A stretch of 64,000 nucleotides of DNA from assembly GCA_019359215.1 (NCBI GenBank), contig JAHHHS010000017.1:1-64000 (forward strand), written 5' to 3'. Source of the DNA: Nostoc indistinguendum CM1-VF10 (lineage in GTDB: Bacteria > Cyanobacteriota > Cyanobacteriia > Cyanobacteriales > Nostocaceae). Shown here one piece after another: positions 1 to 8,901 of this stretch. Within the stretch, counting starts at the first letter, position 1. Each line of letters opens with the position of its first letter. Both the position numbers and the translations under genes were made by a program. A model generated the notes under the pieces. The model saw only the letters and a list, made by a program, of their open reading frames with translations. It was not told the origin of the DNA and did no database searches.

Positions 1-26
1 CTGCTCCCTGCCCCCTGCCCCCCTGC
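1..26. repeat. CCCCTGC low-complexity filler
   Basis: Pyrimidine-rich CTGCTCCCTGCC-type sequence. The same low-complexity filler, on either strand, recurs near 14545-14575, 38570-38640, 53390-53460, 54660-54715 and 59520-59560, always between genes. Confidence 0.6.
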
Positions 27-530
27 AATCTCAATGTGCAAATTAAATGCTTAACAGCTTACCTCCTCTTTTCATATCGTGAGTATTATTACTCGTTTCT
101 GAAGTAGAAAAACTGCAAAAGTATAGAGAATAAATAAAAATTGTTTCTCTTTTGTGATCGTTTATAAGTGTTTATCAACTTCTATCAAACTCTTCTGACA
201 ATTGACTGACATTCCGAATTTGGGATGCAAAACTGAGAACATGACCATCTCTGCTAGTGACTTTAACTAGTGGAATTCCCCTTGCTTTTTGAAGCAAAGA
301 TGATAAGAGGGTAATTCCCACTCAAATTTGCTCAAAAGATGGCGGTGTTTACCACCACCTCTTTTGGGAAGCCTATCTAAACTGGAAATGTGAGCCAGCC
401 TGGTCTTGTTGCTCCAACAAACAGGGACTGGCGTTAGCGACGCAGGAGCGTCACCCGGAGGGTGAGCTTTTTGGGGTCATTGAAAGCTCATAGTTAATAT
501 CTATCTCTGTAACTTAAAGGTAAAAGGATC
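27..530. other. Intergenic region upstream of CP12
   Basis: No coding frame is supported here. The stretch is AT-rich up to about 410. It then holds a GC-rich repeat-like segment (about 430-467, GCGTTAGCGACGCAGGAGCG and following) that ends in the hairpin described separately. The CP12 promoter should lie in the last part, but I could not assign -35/-10 boxes. Confidence 0.5.
451..472 (+). terminator. Terminator-like hairpin before CP12
   Basis: TCACCC (451-456) pairs with GGGTGA (460-465) across a 3-nt loop and is followed by GC and five T. It could end a transcript entering from the left or act as a leader structure for CP12, whose start is 59 nt downstream. It is also part of a palindromic repeat, so a purely repetitive origin is possible. 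Confidence 0.4.
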
Positions 531-791
531 ATGACAACTACCCTAAACTCATTTGAAAATGCTGGGGCGGCAAATCTTGAAGAAGCCATTATTGAAGCCA
601 TTACTGAAGCGCGTACAACTTGTGAGCTAAATGGTAGTGATTCTGCTGGTTGTGCCGTAGCTTGGGACATTGTGGAAGAATTACAAGCTGAGAAAGCAGA
701 TCAACAGCGAGCAAAATCAAAGAAAACCTCTTTGGAAAATTACTGCGATCGCCATCCTGAATCCGTAGAATGTCTAATCTACGACCTTTAG
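531..791 (+). CDS. CP12 family regulatory protein
   Basis: Small, largely disordered protein of the CP12 family. In light/dark transitions CP12 bridges GAPDH and phosphoribulokinase and switches off the Calvin-Benson cycle. The 86-residue product has both expected cysteine pairs: C31/C41 in the N-terminal part and C72/C81 in the C-terminal part. It also has the AWD-VEEL core (residues 44-51) and the C-terminal LENYCDRHPE...YDL segment that docks to GAPDH. A run resembling a Shine-Dalgarno (AAAGG) lies just before the ATG. The last 4 bases overlap the 3' end of the convergent tlyA-like gene. Confidence 0.93.
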   Translation: MTTTLNSFENAGAANLEEAIIEAITEARTTCELNGSDSAGCAVAWDIVEELQAEKADQQRAKSKKTSLENYCDRHPESVECLIYDL

Positions 792-1606
792 TTCTTCCGT
801 AAATTAGTTGTTGCTGATTGCGTTATTTGCTTAATTGCCTCTAAATCAAGTGGTGGTATTTCACTTTCCATTCCCAACCACAAAAGATATTCGATATTCC
901 CAGCAGGGCCAGTGATCGGCGACCAAGTTAAGCCTTTATATTTCCATCCTAATTCGTGCGCTGCTTGCAACACTTGGAAAATGGCATCAGCTTGGTCGTT
1001 TGGATCTCGCACAACACCTTTTTTACCTACGCGGGATCTGCCGACTTCAAACTGTGGCTTGATTAACAATACAGCTTCTCGGTTAGCTTGAGTTAGTTGC
1101 CACAAAGCAGGCAGAATTTTTGTTAGAGAAATAAACGATACATCGACTACCGCCAAATCAGGAATCGGGTCATCCTTGCCATATAACTCATCTGGCTCTA
1201 ATTGTCGTAAATTGGTACGTTCCCGCAAAATCACCCGCGAATCATTTCGCAACCGCCAATCAACTTGCCCGTAACCGACATCAATCCCGTAGACTTGTTT
1301 TGCTCCACCTTGCAAGAGACAATCAGTAAAACCACCAGTAGAAATCCCACCATCTAAACAAATACGCTCTGCTACCGCAATGGCAAATACTGACAAAGCT
1401 TTGGAGAGTTTTTCACCGCCTCTAGAAACAAAAGGCGATCGCTCTTTAATATTTATTTGAGCAGTAATATCAACTTCTGTACCAGGTTTATCAACTAACT
1501 GCTGATTAACAGTAACTTCCCCCGCCTGAATTAACCTCTGTGCTAAGGCGCGAGAAGAACATAAATTAAGTTCTACTAATAGTGTGTCGAGTCGCTGTTT
1601 AGCCAA
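788..1606 (-). CDS. TlyA-family rRNA methyltransferase (hemolysin A family)
   Basis: 272-residue member of the TlyA/HemA family, predicted SAM-dependent 2'-O-methyltransferases of ribosomal RNA. The N-terminal ~60 residues form an S4 RNA-binding domain (RLDTLLVELNLCSSRALAQR...). It is followed by an FtsJ/RrmJ-like Rossmann domain with the SAM loop ISTGGFTDCLL and a VVDVSFISL strand. The reading frame opens with TTG at 1606, preceded by AGGAGAG about 10 nt upstream; no in-frame ATG precedes the S4 domain, so TTG is the likely start. The hemolysin name is historical, and rRNA modification is the known role of characterised members. It converges with CP12. Confidence 0.88.
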   Translation of the reverse strand: MAKQRLDTLLVELNLCSSRALAQRLIQAGEVTVNQQLVDKPGTEVDITAQINIKERSPFVSRGGEKLSKALSVFAIAVAERICLDGGISTGGFTDCLLQGGAKQVYGIDVGYGQVDWRLRNDSRVILRERTNLRQLEPDELYGKDDPIPDLAVVDVSFISLTKILPALWQLTQANREAVLLIKPQFEVGRSRVGKKGVVRDPNDQADAIFQVLQAAHELGWKYKGLTWSPITGPAGNIEYLLWLGMESEIPPLDLEAIKQITQSATTNLRKN

Positions 1607-2031
1607 TTAACTAGACTCTCCTGGTAAAATTAAAACCAAAACACGATTGATAATTCATAATTAGCGCCTCAAATATCAACAATTTCTATTGTGGCTTATA
1701 GCGCAATACGGTTGAGTTAAGCATTTCTTTCTTCTCTTTGCCTCCTTGGCGTCCTTCTCTAAGAGACGCTGCGCGTTGGCGGAAGCCTCTCGTAGAGATG
1801 GCGGTTCGTTAAAAAATTGACTTTGGCAAAAAGTTTTAGGCTTAACTGAACTGTATTAGGATTAGTCGAAGATAGCTCCAAAACTACAGCTTTAATCTAG
1901 TAAAATTATTTTTTGGCGATGAAAACTTGGATAAAAAAGCGATCGCTCTTTTCTAACGCAGACAACAAAAGTGCGATCGCTACTTATCTAGTTATATTTA
2001 CGTCAGGGCAGACACCTTGCCCACCTACAAT
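1607..2031. other. Intergenic region with palindromic repeats
   Basis: No gene is supported. Positions about 1745-1805 carry a GC-rich dispersed repeat (CCTTGGCGTCC...GCGCGTTGGCGGAAGCC...GTAGAGATGG) with internal inverted symmetry. Two HIP1 octamers or near-octamers follow at about 1938 and 1972. GGGCA...TGCCC near 2006-2022 can pair but lacks a T tract. Confidence 0.5.
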
Positions 2032-2541
2032 CTAGATATCCTGCTCGCTCAACTCGCGTGTGATGTGATCAAATGGTTCATCCACAAAAGCAGTATTACC
2101 CACACCTGCTGCTGCTACTTGCTCCTTGATCAGATCCTTAAGAATCTGGATACCGCGAACTGTAGGTCCAATAGGTACTCCTAGAGAATTGTAAGTTTCC
2201 CGTAGCCCTTGTAGCACTCGCTCATCCAACACATTGGTATTTCCAGCAACCAGCGCATAGGTGGCATAGCGCAGATAGTAGTCCATATCCCGCAGACAAG
2301 CTGCATAACGACGAGTTGTATAAGCATTTCCACCAGGGCGAATCAATTCTGGCAGTTCTTCAAATAACCTCAAACCAGCTTGCTTGACAAGTGCAGCCGC
2401 ATTAGTATTTATTGCCGCCGCCGCTTGTACTCGTGCTGTACCACTGTCAAAGTAAGACTTCAGGCTATCGATCGCATTCCGGTCAAAATACCGACCAGCT
2501 AAGTCATAATTCTTAATTAAACTTGTTACTGCATCGCGCAT
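2032..2541 (-). CDS. apcF: Allophycocyanin beta-18 subunit (phycobilisome core)
   Basis: Minor core subunit of the phycobilisome, in the terminal-emitter trimer next to the ApcE linker domain. The 169-residue product starting MRDAVTSLIKNYDLAGRYFD has the ApcF-type N-terminus rather than that of the major beta subunit ApcB. It contains the chromophore-binding loop around RRYAACLRDMDYYLRY with the bilin cysteine (AACLRD), and the globin-like helices with LDERVLQGLRETYNSLGVPI. An upstream TTG could extend it by 5 residues. The ATG at 2541 is preferred because GGGAG lies 7-11 nt ahead and because family members begin there. It stands alone, not in an apcABC operon, as is usual for apcF. Confidence 0.93.
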   Translation of the reverse strand: MRDAVTSLIKNYDLAGRYFDRNAIDSLKSYFDSGTARVQAAAAINTNAAALVKQAGLRLFEELPELIRPGGNAYTTRRYAACLRDMDYYLRYATYALVAGNTNVLDERVLQGLRETYNSLGVPIGPTVRGIQILKDLIKEQVAAAGVGNTAFVDEPFDHITRELSEQDI

Positions 2542-2759
2542 TCTTTTTTCTCCCAATCCTTGCTATTTATGGTTTGATATTTATTTGGCTGCACTTATGC
2601 ACCAGTAAATTTTTGTGCTATTTAAAATAGATTCGGCACAAAAACAATCTATCCACTATTTAAGGATTCTATGCCAAAGTTGACCCCTATATGATGAACT
2701 TTCCAGTTTTGTACAGATGATCCCTGAAAGGTTAATATAACCTGATAATCCAGATATCT

Positions 2760-2802
2760 GTAGCACAAACTACAAAATCGGCTAATGTCTAGTATTTAAG
2801 AT
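2760..2802 (+). promoter_or_regulatory. NtcA-activated glnA promoter
   Basis: A perfect GTA-N8-TAC NtcA box (GTAGCACAAACTAC, 2760-2773) is followed after 23 nt by TAAGAT (2797-2802), which fits the TAN3T -10 box. This is the canonical class-II NtcA-activated layout, in which the box replaces the -35 element. The predicted transcript start is near 2809, giving a leader of about 100 nt before glnA. A second candidate -10, TAGTAT at 2790, is spaced too closely for the usual geometry. Confidence 0.85.
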
Positions 2803-2906
2803 ATTTCTGGTGTGTCACGGCCTGATTGAGATTTGCAGGGTTAGGATGCAATGTAAGATTCTAAGATTCTGGTTTACTTTAGGAAATTGGTAGAGAAGGA
2901 GTAACA

Positions 2907-4331
2907 ATGACGACACCACAAGAAATCTTGAAGAAAATTCAAGATGAAAAAATTCAGCTGATTGATCTCAAATTCATTGATACAGTAGGGACTTGGCAGC
3001 ACCTTACACTGTACCAAAACCAAATCGATGAGACTGCATTCACTGATGGCGTAGCTTTTGACGGTTCCAGCATTCGGGGTTGGAAAGCGATCAACGAATC
3101 GGATATGACAATGGTACTCGACCCCAACACTGCTTGGATCGACCCATTTATGCAAGTCCCAACGCTAAGTATAATTTGTAGTATTAAAGACCCCCGCACG
3201 GGGGAACCCTACAACCGTTGCCCACGGGTTATTGCCCAAAAAGCAATAGATTACCTGATTTCGACTGGTCTTGGTGACACAGCCTTCTTTGGCCCTGAAG
3301 CTGAGTTCTTTATCTTTGACAGTGCTAGGTTTGCACAAACTGCTAACGAAGGCTACTACTTCTTAGACTCCGAAGAAGGTGCTTGGAATTCTGGTAAAGC
3401 CGGTACAGAGAACAAACCCAACTTGGGGTACAAACCACGCTTCAAAGAAGGTTACTTCCCAGTTTCACCAACGGATTCTTTCCAAGATATCCGTACAGAG
3501 ATGCTGTTGACAATGGCAGAATTAGGTGTGCCTATTGAAAAGCATCACCATGAAGTTGCTACTGGTGGTCAGTGCGAACTAGGTTTCCGCTTTGGTAAGT
3601 TGATCCAAGCGGCTGACTGGTTGATGATTTACAAATATGTCATCAAGAACGTTGCTAAGAAATACGGCAAAACTGTTACCTTCATGCCAAAACCAATTTT
3701 TGGCGATAACGGTTCTGGAATGCACTGTCACCAATCCATCTGGAAAGATGGACAACCGTTGTTTGCAGGTGATAAGTATGCTGGCTTGAGTGAAATGGCG
3801 TTGTACTACATTGGTGGTCTTCTCAAACACGCACCAGCACTGTTAGCAATTACCAACCCCAGCACCAACTCATACAAGCGCCTAGTACCTGGTTATGAAG
3901 CGCCAGTGAATTTAGCTTACTCTGAAGGGAACCGTTCTGCTTCTATCCGTATTCCTCTATCTGGTAAGAACCCCAAAGCCAAACGTTTAGAATTCCGTTG
4001 TCCAGATGCTACATCTAACCCCTACTTGGCATTTGCTGCAATGCTTTGTGCTGGTATCGATGGCATCAAGAACAAAATCCATCCTGGTGAACCCTTAGAT
4101 AAGAATATCTATGAACTCTCTCCAGAAGAACTGGCAAAGGTTCCTTCAACTCCCAGTTCTTTAGAATTGGCGTTGCAAGCACTGGAAGAAGATCACGCCT
4201 TCTTGACAGAGTCAGGCGTTTTCACGGAAGACTTTATCGAAAATTGGATTGACTACAAGCTAGGTAACGAAGTCAAGCAGTTGCAACTGCGTCCTCATCC
4301 CTACGAGTTTTACCTCTACTACGATGCTTAA
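2907..4331 (+). CDS. glnA: Glutamine synthetase type I
   Basis: Makes glutamine from glutamate, ammonium and ATP; the entry point of the GS-GOGAT cycle and, in heterocysts, the acceptor of fixed nitrogen. The 474-residue product has the beta-grasp N-domain with the FDGSSIRGW loop, and the catalytic domain with [12 protein letters not shown], the [16 protein letters not shown] metal/glutamate region and the [17 protein letters not shown] glutamate flap. Length and motifs are those of dodecameric bacterial GS-I. The ATG follows GAAGGAG by about 5 nt. Transcription is probably NtcA-driven, and an intrinsic terminator follows. The enzyme is expected to be inhibited by the product of the convergent gifA gene. 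Confidence 0.98.
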   Translation: MTTPQEILKKIQDEKIQLIDLKFIDTVGTWQHLTLYQNQIDETAFTDGVAFDGSSIRGWKAINESDMTMVLDPNTAWIDPFMQVPTLSIICSIKDPRTGEPYNRCPRVIAQKAIDYLISTGLGDTAFFGPEAEFFIFDSARFAQTANEGYYFLDSEEGAWNSGKAGTENKPNLGYKPRFKEGYFPVSPTDSFQDIRTEMLLTMAELGVPIEKHHHEVATGGQCELGFRFGKLIQAADWLMIYKYVIKNVAKKYGKTVTFMPKPIFGDNGSGMHCHQSIWKDGQPLFAGDKYAGLSEMALYYIGGLLKHAPALLAITNPSTNSYKRLVPGYEAPVNLAYSEGNRSASIRIPLSGKNPKAKRLEFRCPDATSNPYLAFAAMLCAGIDGIKNKIHPGEPLDKNIYELSPEELAKVPSTPSSLELALQALEEDHAFLTESGVFTEDFIENWIDYKLGNEVKQLQLRPHPYEFYLYYDA

Positions 4332-4365
4332 TTAAGTACCGTACCTAACTAAATGTATAAGTTTT

Positions 4366-4389
4366 GCCACCCTAGAGGGTGGCTTTTTT
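4366..4389 (+). terminator. Intrinsic terminator of glnA
   Basis: GCCACCC pairs perfectly with GGGTGGC across a 4-nt TAGA loop and is followed by six T. It lies 35 nt after the glnA stop and before the convergent gifA. Confidence 0.9.
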
Positions 4390-4445
4390 CTAGAGTTGTC
4401 AGTTGAAACATTCACTCAAAAAATCAACTTTAAAACTCTTCAAAC

Positions 4446-4646
4446 TTAGCTCATGGAAGCGTGGCTGGGCCCATAAATCATCCGAGTGCTAGCATCTACC
4501 TTCCCTTGAATCGGATTCCAGTAGTGGGATGCTTCTTCTGGAAGACCAAGTTCTTGTGCAGCCCGCATCAACATGGATTGTTGGCGATTCTTGACTTGTT
4601 GATGTTCACGTACCATTAACGCACGAGATTTATCTGCAATAGACAT
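4446..4646 (-). CDS. gifA: Glutamine synthetase inactivating factor IF7-like
   Basis: Small basic protein that binds and inactivates GS-I when ammonium is plentiful. The 66-residue product (MSIADKSRALMVREHQQVKN...) has the IF7 core RALM-R-HQ--KNRQQSML-RAA. The C-terminus is DASTRMIYGPSHAS-like. A longer frame reaches to 4724, but that would run through the promoter. The ATG at 4646 has GAGAGG about 9 nt upstream, and an ATG two codons earlier (4652) is also possible. The position next to glnA matches the gene order known in Anabaena PCC 7120. The NtcA box over its promoter suggests repression under nitrogen starvation, opposite to glnA. Confidence 0.9.
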   Translation of the reverse strand: MSIADKSRALMVREHQQVKNRQQSMLMRAAQELGLPEEASHYWNPIQGKVDASTRMIYGPSHASMS

Positions 4647-4700
4647 AACCATAGTCCTCTCTATTTTGTGAATATATAATTTTTTCTTCCTCTGTAAACT

Positions 4701-4731
4701 ACTATAGCAAAAATTCTGTAACATAAGCTAC
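4701..4731 (-). promoter_or_regulatory. NtcA box and -10 of gifA (repression layout)
   Basis: A perfect GTA-N8-TAC box lies at 4718-4731 (GTAGCTTATGTTAC on the minus strand). TATAGT (4706-4701) follows after only 11 nt, so the box covers the -35 region. That geometry fits NtcA repression, as known for gif genes. The predicted leader is about 45-50 nt. Confidence 0.75.
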
Positions 4732-4936
4732 TTTTTATATAAATTTATATTTGCCTTTGCTGACAATATTAGATATTTTTTCCCAAAACTGGAAAATCTT
4801 CCCTAATCTACCTTTGATGGCTAAAATCATCTGGCTTTAGATTTGTCTTACTTGGGAGCCTTTACCTTTCTAACAGTAGATAATTTTTTTGTTACAATTA
4901 TTTACATATTAAGTAATCAAAACTTGAGCTATTTTT

Positions 4937-5995
4937 ATGCCTGAGAGCTTAACGAAGCTGACTTATCAAACTTTTCAGCAGGGCAAAAATTACTTTGGTC
5001 TGGCTCACAAAATATTAAGTTCACGATTGAGGAACCTGGTGTATCCAACACTTGAACAAAAGACCAAACCCATCCCGAATGAGCTTTTACTCAAACTTCA
5101 ACAGAGACTGAATCAGTTGCTGGAAGCAGACTGGCAAGATGCCCAAAAAGGTGTATACCCGGAAAATTTGCTGTTTGACAACCCTTGGGATGACTTTTTC
5201 CGCTACTATCCCTTGGTATGGCTAGATTTCCCTCAAATGTGTGAGCGGGTTAAACAACAGAATTACCAAGATTTTTCGCCCGAAATTGACACAGATGGTT
5301 ATCCCAGCTACTACGTGCAGAATTTCCATCACCAAAGTAATGGCTACTTAAGTGACTTGTCAGCCAATTTATATGACTTACAAGTAGAAATTCTTTTCGG
5401 TGGGGCAGCTGATGCGATGCGGCGGCGGATTCTCGCTCCTCTCAAGCAAGGGCTAAAAGCTTTTGAGTCGGTTACACCAAGGCAAGCCCGTATTTTGGAT
5501 GTAGCTTGTGGAACTGGGCGGACTCTGAAGTTGATTCGGGCAGCTTTGCCTCAAGCATCTTTGTTTGGTACAGATTTGTCACCAGCTTATTTGCGTAAAG
5601 CAAATGAACTACTATCCCAAATTCCAGGGGAACTGCCGCAACTTTTACAAGCCAATGCTGAAGAGTTACCCTATTTAGATAACTATTTTCATGCTGTAAC
5701 TTCTGTTTTTCTCTTCCATGAGTTACCAGCAACTGTACGTCAGACAGTCATTGAGCAATGCTTCCGGGTAACAAAACCAGGAGGAGTCTTTATTATCTGT
5801 GATTCAATTCAGTTGAGTGATTCGCCTGAGTTGGAATATATAATGAACTCTTTCCCCGAAACTTTCCATGAACCTTATTACAAGCATTACACTACTGATA
5901 ACTTGCTAGAACGTTTACAGAGAGTAGGCTTTGAGAATATTGAGACGCAAGTCCATTTTATGAGCAAGTATTTCATTGCTCATAAGCCAGCTTGA
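4937..5995 (+). CDS. Class I SAM-dependent methyltransferase (UbiE-like)
   Basis: 352-residue protein. The N-terminal ~180 residues carry no domain I recognise, but include the tryptophan/tyrosine-rich stretch PWDDFFRYYPLVW. The C-terminal half is a class I methyltransferase: ILDVACGTGRTLKLIR is the glycine-rich SAM loop, GTDLSPAYLRKA the acidic strand, and LPYLDNYFHAV and VTKPGGVFIICDS are the later motifs. The substrate is unknown; quinone or lipid methylation are possibilities from the family only. It lies between gifA and patX and begins 205 nt after the gifA promoter box, divergent from gifA. Confidence 0.8.
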   Translation: MPESLTKLTYQTFQQGKNYFGLAHKILSSRLRNLVYPTLEQKTKPIPNELLLKLQQRLNQLLEADWQDAQKGVYPENLLFDNPWDDFFRYYPLVWLDFPQMCERVKQQNYQDFSPEIDTDGYPSYYVQNFHHQSNGYLSDLSANLYDLQVEILFGGAADAMRRRILAPLKQGLKAFESVTPRQARILDVACGTGRTLKLIRAALPQASLFGTDLSPAYLRKANELLSQIPGELPQLLQANAEELPYLDNYFHAVTSVFLFHELPATVRQTVIEQCFRVTKPGGVFIICDSIQLSDSPELEYIMNSFPETFHEPYYKHYTTDNLLERLQRVGFENIETQVHFMSKYFIAHKPA

Positions 5996-6038
5996 GATAA
6001 AACCTTCTCATTTCCTTTTCTTTAAACAAACTTTACCT

Positions 6039-6071
6039 AAAAAGGGCAAATGCAAAATTTTGCATCTGCCC
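6039..6071 (-). terminator. Strong hairpin with T tract on the minus strand
   Basis: A nearly perfect stem of 13 bp (GGGCAAATGCAAAA against TTTTGCATCTGCCC) is followed on the minus strand by TTTTT. It is an intrinsic terminator for leftward transcription. The nearest leftward gene is patX, about 700 nt away; on the plus strand it may also serve the methyltransferase, although no T run follows there. Confidence 0.65.
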
Positions 6072-6775
6072 TTGGGTGTAGAATAATTAAAAGGACTAAG
6101 AGGAGCTAGCAGATCCTTCTTAATATTTATTTCATCGGGAGCCATCTGCGAGGAGAAGGAACCAGGGTGCAAGAGTAGGTCAAAAATAGTAAGATTCGCG
6201 GCCAAGTGCAATAAACCTATACTACTTATGCGAATCTATGCCCTAGATAAGCTCAGATGCAACGAAAAAGATTTTATGCTTCGGCAAAGGACGCTAAACA
6301 AACGCCGGAGTGAAGATCAATTATTTCCTGATGTAGATAGTCAGATACTCAATGTATGAGAAACCTGTTTGGGAATAAAGTGAATTTACCTTAAGACTGT
6401 TTCCTCAACAAGCAAATTGTCTGAATTAGATGTGCTTTAGATTAACTGATAGCCTAAGTAACATCTATTTCTATAACGCTTGAGGATTGAGACGCAAAGC
6501 TTCCCACCGAATATGAGCAACAGTTGTGTGCCTTTTGAGAAGTTGGTGATGCTGTGGATCAAGGCACTTAATTTAATTTGCGTTTTGATTGCCAGGATTG
6601 ATGCCAACTATATAATATACAAAGCTTGCAGTTGAAATACTAAGCGATCGCTGAAGATTTTCGTGTGTCAACTGTATATATATCTGCCGGAAAAGCTGTG
6701 CAACCGATGTTAGCACAACATTGTGTTTTCTGGTACTTTGTTTCTTTTTGAAAAAAAAGCATTACCTTAGGGAAG
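6072..6775. other. Intergenic region downstream of patX
   Basis: No intact gene is supported. The stretch 6500-6720 gives short broken peptide runs in several frames and could be a decayed gene, but I cannot name it. It could also be a long 3' UTR of patX, because the only clear leftward terminator is at 6039-6071. Confidence 0.4.
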
Positions 6776-7003
6776 TTAAACCACAACATAGGTATTTCCG
6801 GGTTTTTGTGTCACTTCTCTGCGCCCACTACCGCGATGACGTGGCGCATCATCTGAAGCTTGTTCAGATGCCGCCGAGAGCCACTGTTCTGAAGCAGGCG
6901 TGGAAGACAACCCATAGGATAAGTGATTGACCATTACTTGGCAGTTAGAAGCTAAGGGGCCGAACACCAGACTCGATACTAAAAGTGAAATGGCTGCACG
7001 CAT
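6776..7003 (-). CDS. patX: PatX, RGSGR-containing heterocyst-inhibition peptide precursor
   Basis: 75-residue protein. The hydrophobic N-terminus (MRAAISLLVSSLVFGPLAS, residues 1-19) looks like a signal peptide. A polar middle leads to HRGSGR at residues 56-61 (codons 6838-6821). PatX proteins are HetR-linked precursors whose RGSGR pentapeptide inhibits HetR and so suppresses heterocyst differentiation in neighbouring cells. Three things identify it: the pentapeptide, the export signal and the position near glnA-gifA, as in Anabaena PCC 7120. Upstream lies a TCCGGA promoter box. No strong Shine-Dalgarno precedes the ATG. It lacks the short cytoplasmic form typical of PatS. Confidence 0.88.
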   Translation of the reverse strand: MRAAISLLVSSLVFGPLASNCQVMVNHLSYGLSSTPASEQWLSAASEQASDDAPRHRGSGRREVTQKPGNTYVVV

Positions 7004-7039
7004 AGCAGATGTCTATTTTGGAACTCTCCACTTCACTGA

Positions 7040-7066
7040 TACTTAGCTTTTTGATTAATATCCGGA
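7040..7066 (-). promoter_or_regulatory. Candidate HetR-dependent (TCCGGA) promoter of patX
   Basis: TCCGGA sits at 7066-7061 and a TAAGTA box at 7045-7040, 15 nt apart. TCCGGA near -35 is the motif described for HetR-dependent, nitrogen-stress-induced (DIF1-type) promoters in Anabaena. The predicted transcript start is about 30 nt ahead of the patX ATG. The hexamer is palindromic, so by itself it does not fix direction; the -10 match and the gene position do. Confidence 0.65.
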
Positions 7067-7110
7067 CAATTCACCAAAAAGTATTGTGTTTTACTGAAAA
7101 TAAACTCTTC

Positions 7111-8901
7111 TTATCCTCCGTTTAAATGTTCCACTAATAACCAATTACCAAAGTGGTTCTGATGACCCCACAATGTAACTAATTGTTCGTGAGGATAAGT
7201 GCGTAATTGCTTGTCGATATGCGATCGCAAAGTCACAAGCTGCCAGTTTTGCCCTTGATATGCTGCTGGTGCTGTGACAGTGAATTTATATTCCTGCTGA
7301 TTTAAGCGATAGAAAATGCCTTTGAAACAGTTACTTTCCCGAATTAATGCCTTGCCAAAAGCAGAGTCAGGAGACTCATTCCACGATTGGCAAGGACAAT
7401 CACCACTACCTGGATAGGCTTGTGGGTTATTTAAATAATACAGTTGCCACTGGAGCCAATCCGAATGATTGGGTGGAAGATTAAATAAAGGAATAATTGC
7501 TGTTTTTGAGCGATTATCTTCTAATAAAGCCATTTGCAGCGCCTTAACAGATAAATTCCTTGGTTGGCAGTCTAACTCAACACACATCGCTGCTGCCATC
7601 CCTGCTGCTTGACCAATACCCATAACTACAGGTTGTAATCTAGTGGCACCATTGGCAATGTGGGAGACAGAAATATTTTTTTCACAAACCAAGAAACCAT
7701 CTGTTGTGGCTGGAATGAGGGAACTGTAAGGAATTGTAAAGGGAGTCCCAGTCCAGCGTCCCCCCCAAAAGATAGATTTTGGTTGCAGTGGGAATTTAAC
7801 ACCAGGATAATGATGGTCATTGGCGTAGTTACCAACTGCGATTGCATCATTAAATATAGATGCAACTCTCCCTCCAGCGATCGGCAAAATATCCTGTTCT
7901 CGGATAGTAGTTAGCCCCACTAAGCGGCGGCTTTCCCGGTAATAGGGATGCAGTGCAAAAGCTGTAGAGGCGTGAGGAAATACTTTTTCTGCTAAACCAT
8001 AGCGGCGACCAAGCTGACTTTGGATAAAATGGGCAAAATTTTGGCTGTGCCAGCGAGATTCTTGGATGAATTCACCTCTGGATACATCTGACTCTATCAA
8101 CCGCCCTACTCCTTGGCCATAGTCATTGCCACAGATTGGCCAATTAATCATGAATCGACCACCAGGCAAACGTCCATAATTCAAAAATGTCTCTACTCCA
8201 TAGCCATCCCAAGCACCTGTAAACTGAGATGGATTATAGTTAGGCGCGGCCGGTATTTCTGGTGCCGCAGCTACGCCGGCCGTAGACATTGCTTCACCAA
8301 AATCTTGCATAATCACTACATAAGTCGGCGCTTGCACGGGATATCTCTCAGTTAAAGAGTTAAAAGACACTGGAGCGCTGGGTTCTCCCCACTCAGATTG
8401 CAATTCCCAGCCCCAGCGATAAGGTATTTTACCTAAAGCCAACAAATCTCCTAATTCTGTGCCATCGAGAATAATCTTGGCTGTGACAGCAAAATCAGCA
8501 AAGCGCACACCCGTAATAGAATCACCTTGGCGAAACACATCTATTGGCACTTTTCCAGAAATCCAGTGCAAATTTGGCAATTCCTGCACCCAATCTGCAA
8601 AAATTTCTGCCCCAATTTGAGGATCGTAACTAAAAAAGCTTACCCAACTGTTATCTAATCCACCTGACTGTCGTTGTCGCAATTCTTGCAAAAAGGCACC
8701 CCATAACCCTGTTTGAAAGGCTTCTAATTCGTTGCCATCGGGTGCGGATACTCCAGCCGAAGTCAGCATTCCTCCCAACCAAGGAAATTCACTCACCAGA
8801 ATCGTTTTGGCTCCCCGTCGCGCCGCTTGGATAGCAGCCGCAGTACCTCCGGTTCCCCCACCGACAACTAAGACATCAGCTGTGTATGTCTGATTAACCA
8901 T
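7111..8901 (-). CDS. FAD-dependent oxidoreductase (FAD_oxidored family)
   Basis: 596-residue flavoprotein. The N-terminal dinucleotide-binding motif VLVVGGGTGGTAAAIQAARRGAKTILVSE (residues 10-38) binds FAD. It is followed by the WLGGMLTSAGVS segment typical of this family and by DGTELGDLLALG near residue 166. The C-terminal ~120 residues form a beta-rich extension. No signal peptide is visible. The substrate is unknown. It reads toward patX but is separated from it by the patX promoter, so the two are probably transcribed separately. The ATG at 8901 directly precedes the FAD motif. Confidence 0.8.
   Translation of the reverse strand: MVNQTYTADVLVVGGGTGGTAAAIQAARRGAKTILVSEFPWLGGMLTSAGVSAPDGNELEAFQTGLWGAFLQELRQRQSGGLDNSWVSFFSYDPQIGAEIFADWVQELPNLHWISGKVPIDVFRQGDSITGVRFADFAVTAKIILDGTELGDLLALGKIPYRWGWELQSEWGEPSAPVSFNSLTERYPVQAPTYVVIMQDFGEAMSTAGVAAAPEIPAAPNYNPSQFTGAWDGYGVETFLNYGRLPGGRFMINWPICGNDYGQGVGRLIESDVSRGEFIQESRWHSQNFAHFIQSQLGRRYGLAEKVFPHASTAFALHPYYRESRRLVGLTTIREQDILPIAGGRVASIFNDAIAVGNYANDHHYPGVKFPLQPKSIFWGGRWTGTPFTIPYSSLIPATTDGFLVCEKNISVSHIANGATRLQPVVMGIGQAAGMAAAMCVELDCQPRNLSVKALQMALLEDNRSKTAIIPLFNLPPNHSDWLQWQLYYLNNPQAYPGSGDCPCQSWNESPDSAFGKALIRESNCFKGIFYRLNQQEYKFTVTAPAAYQGQNWQLVTLRSHIDKQLRTYPHEQLVTLWGHQNHFGNWLLVEHLNGG

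Noticed and set aside
6008..6211. 67-codon minus-strand frame after the methyltransferase
   Set aside because: It contains the terminator hairpin at 6039-6071 and has no protein-like pattern.
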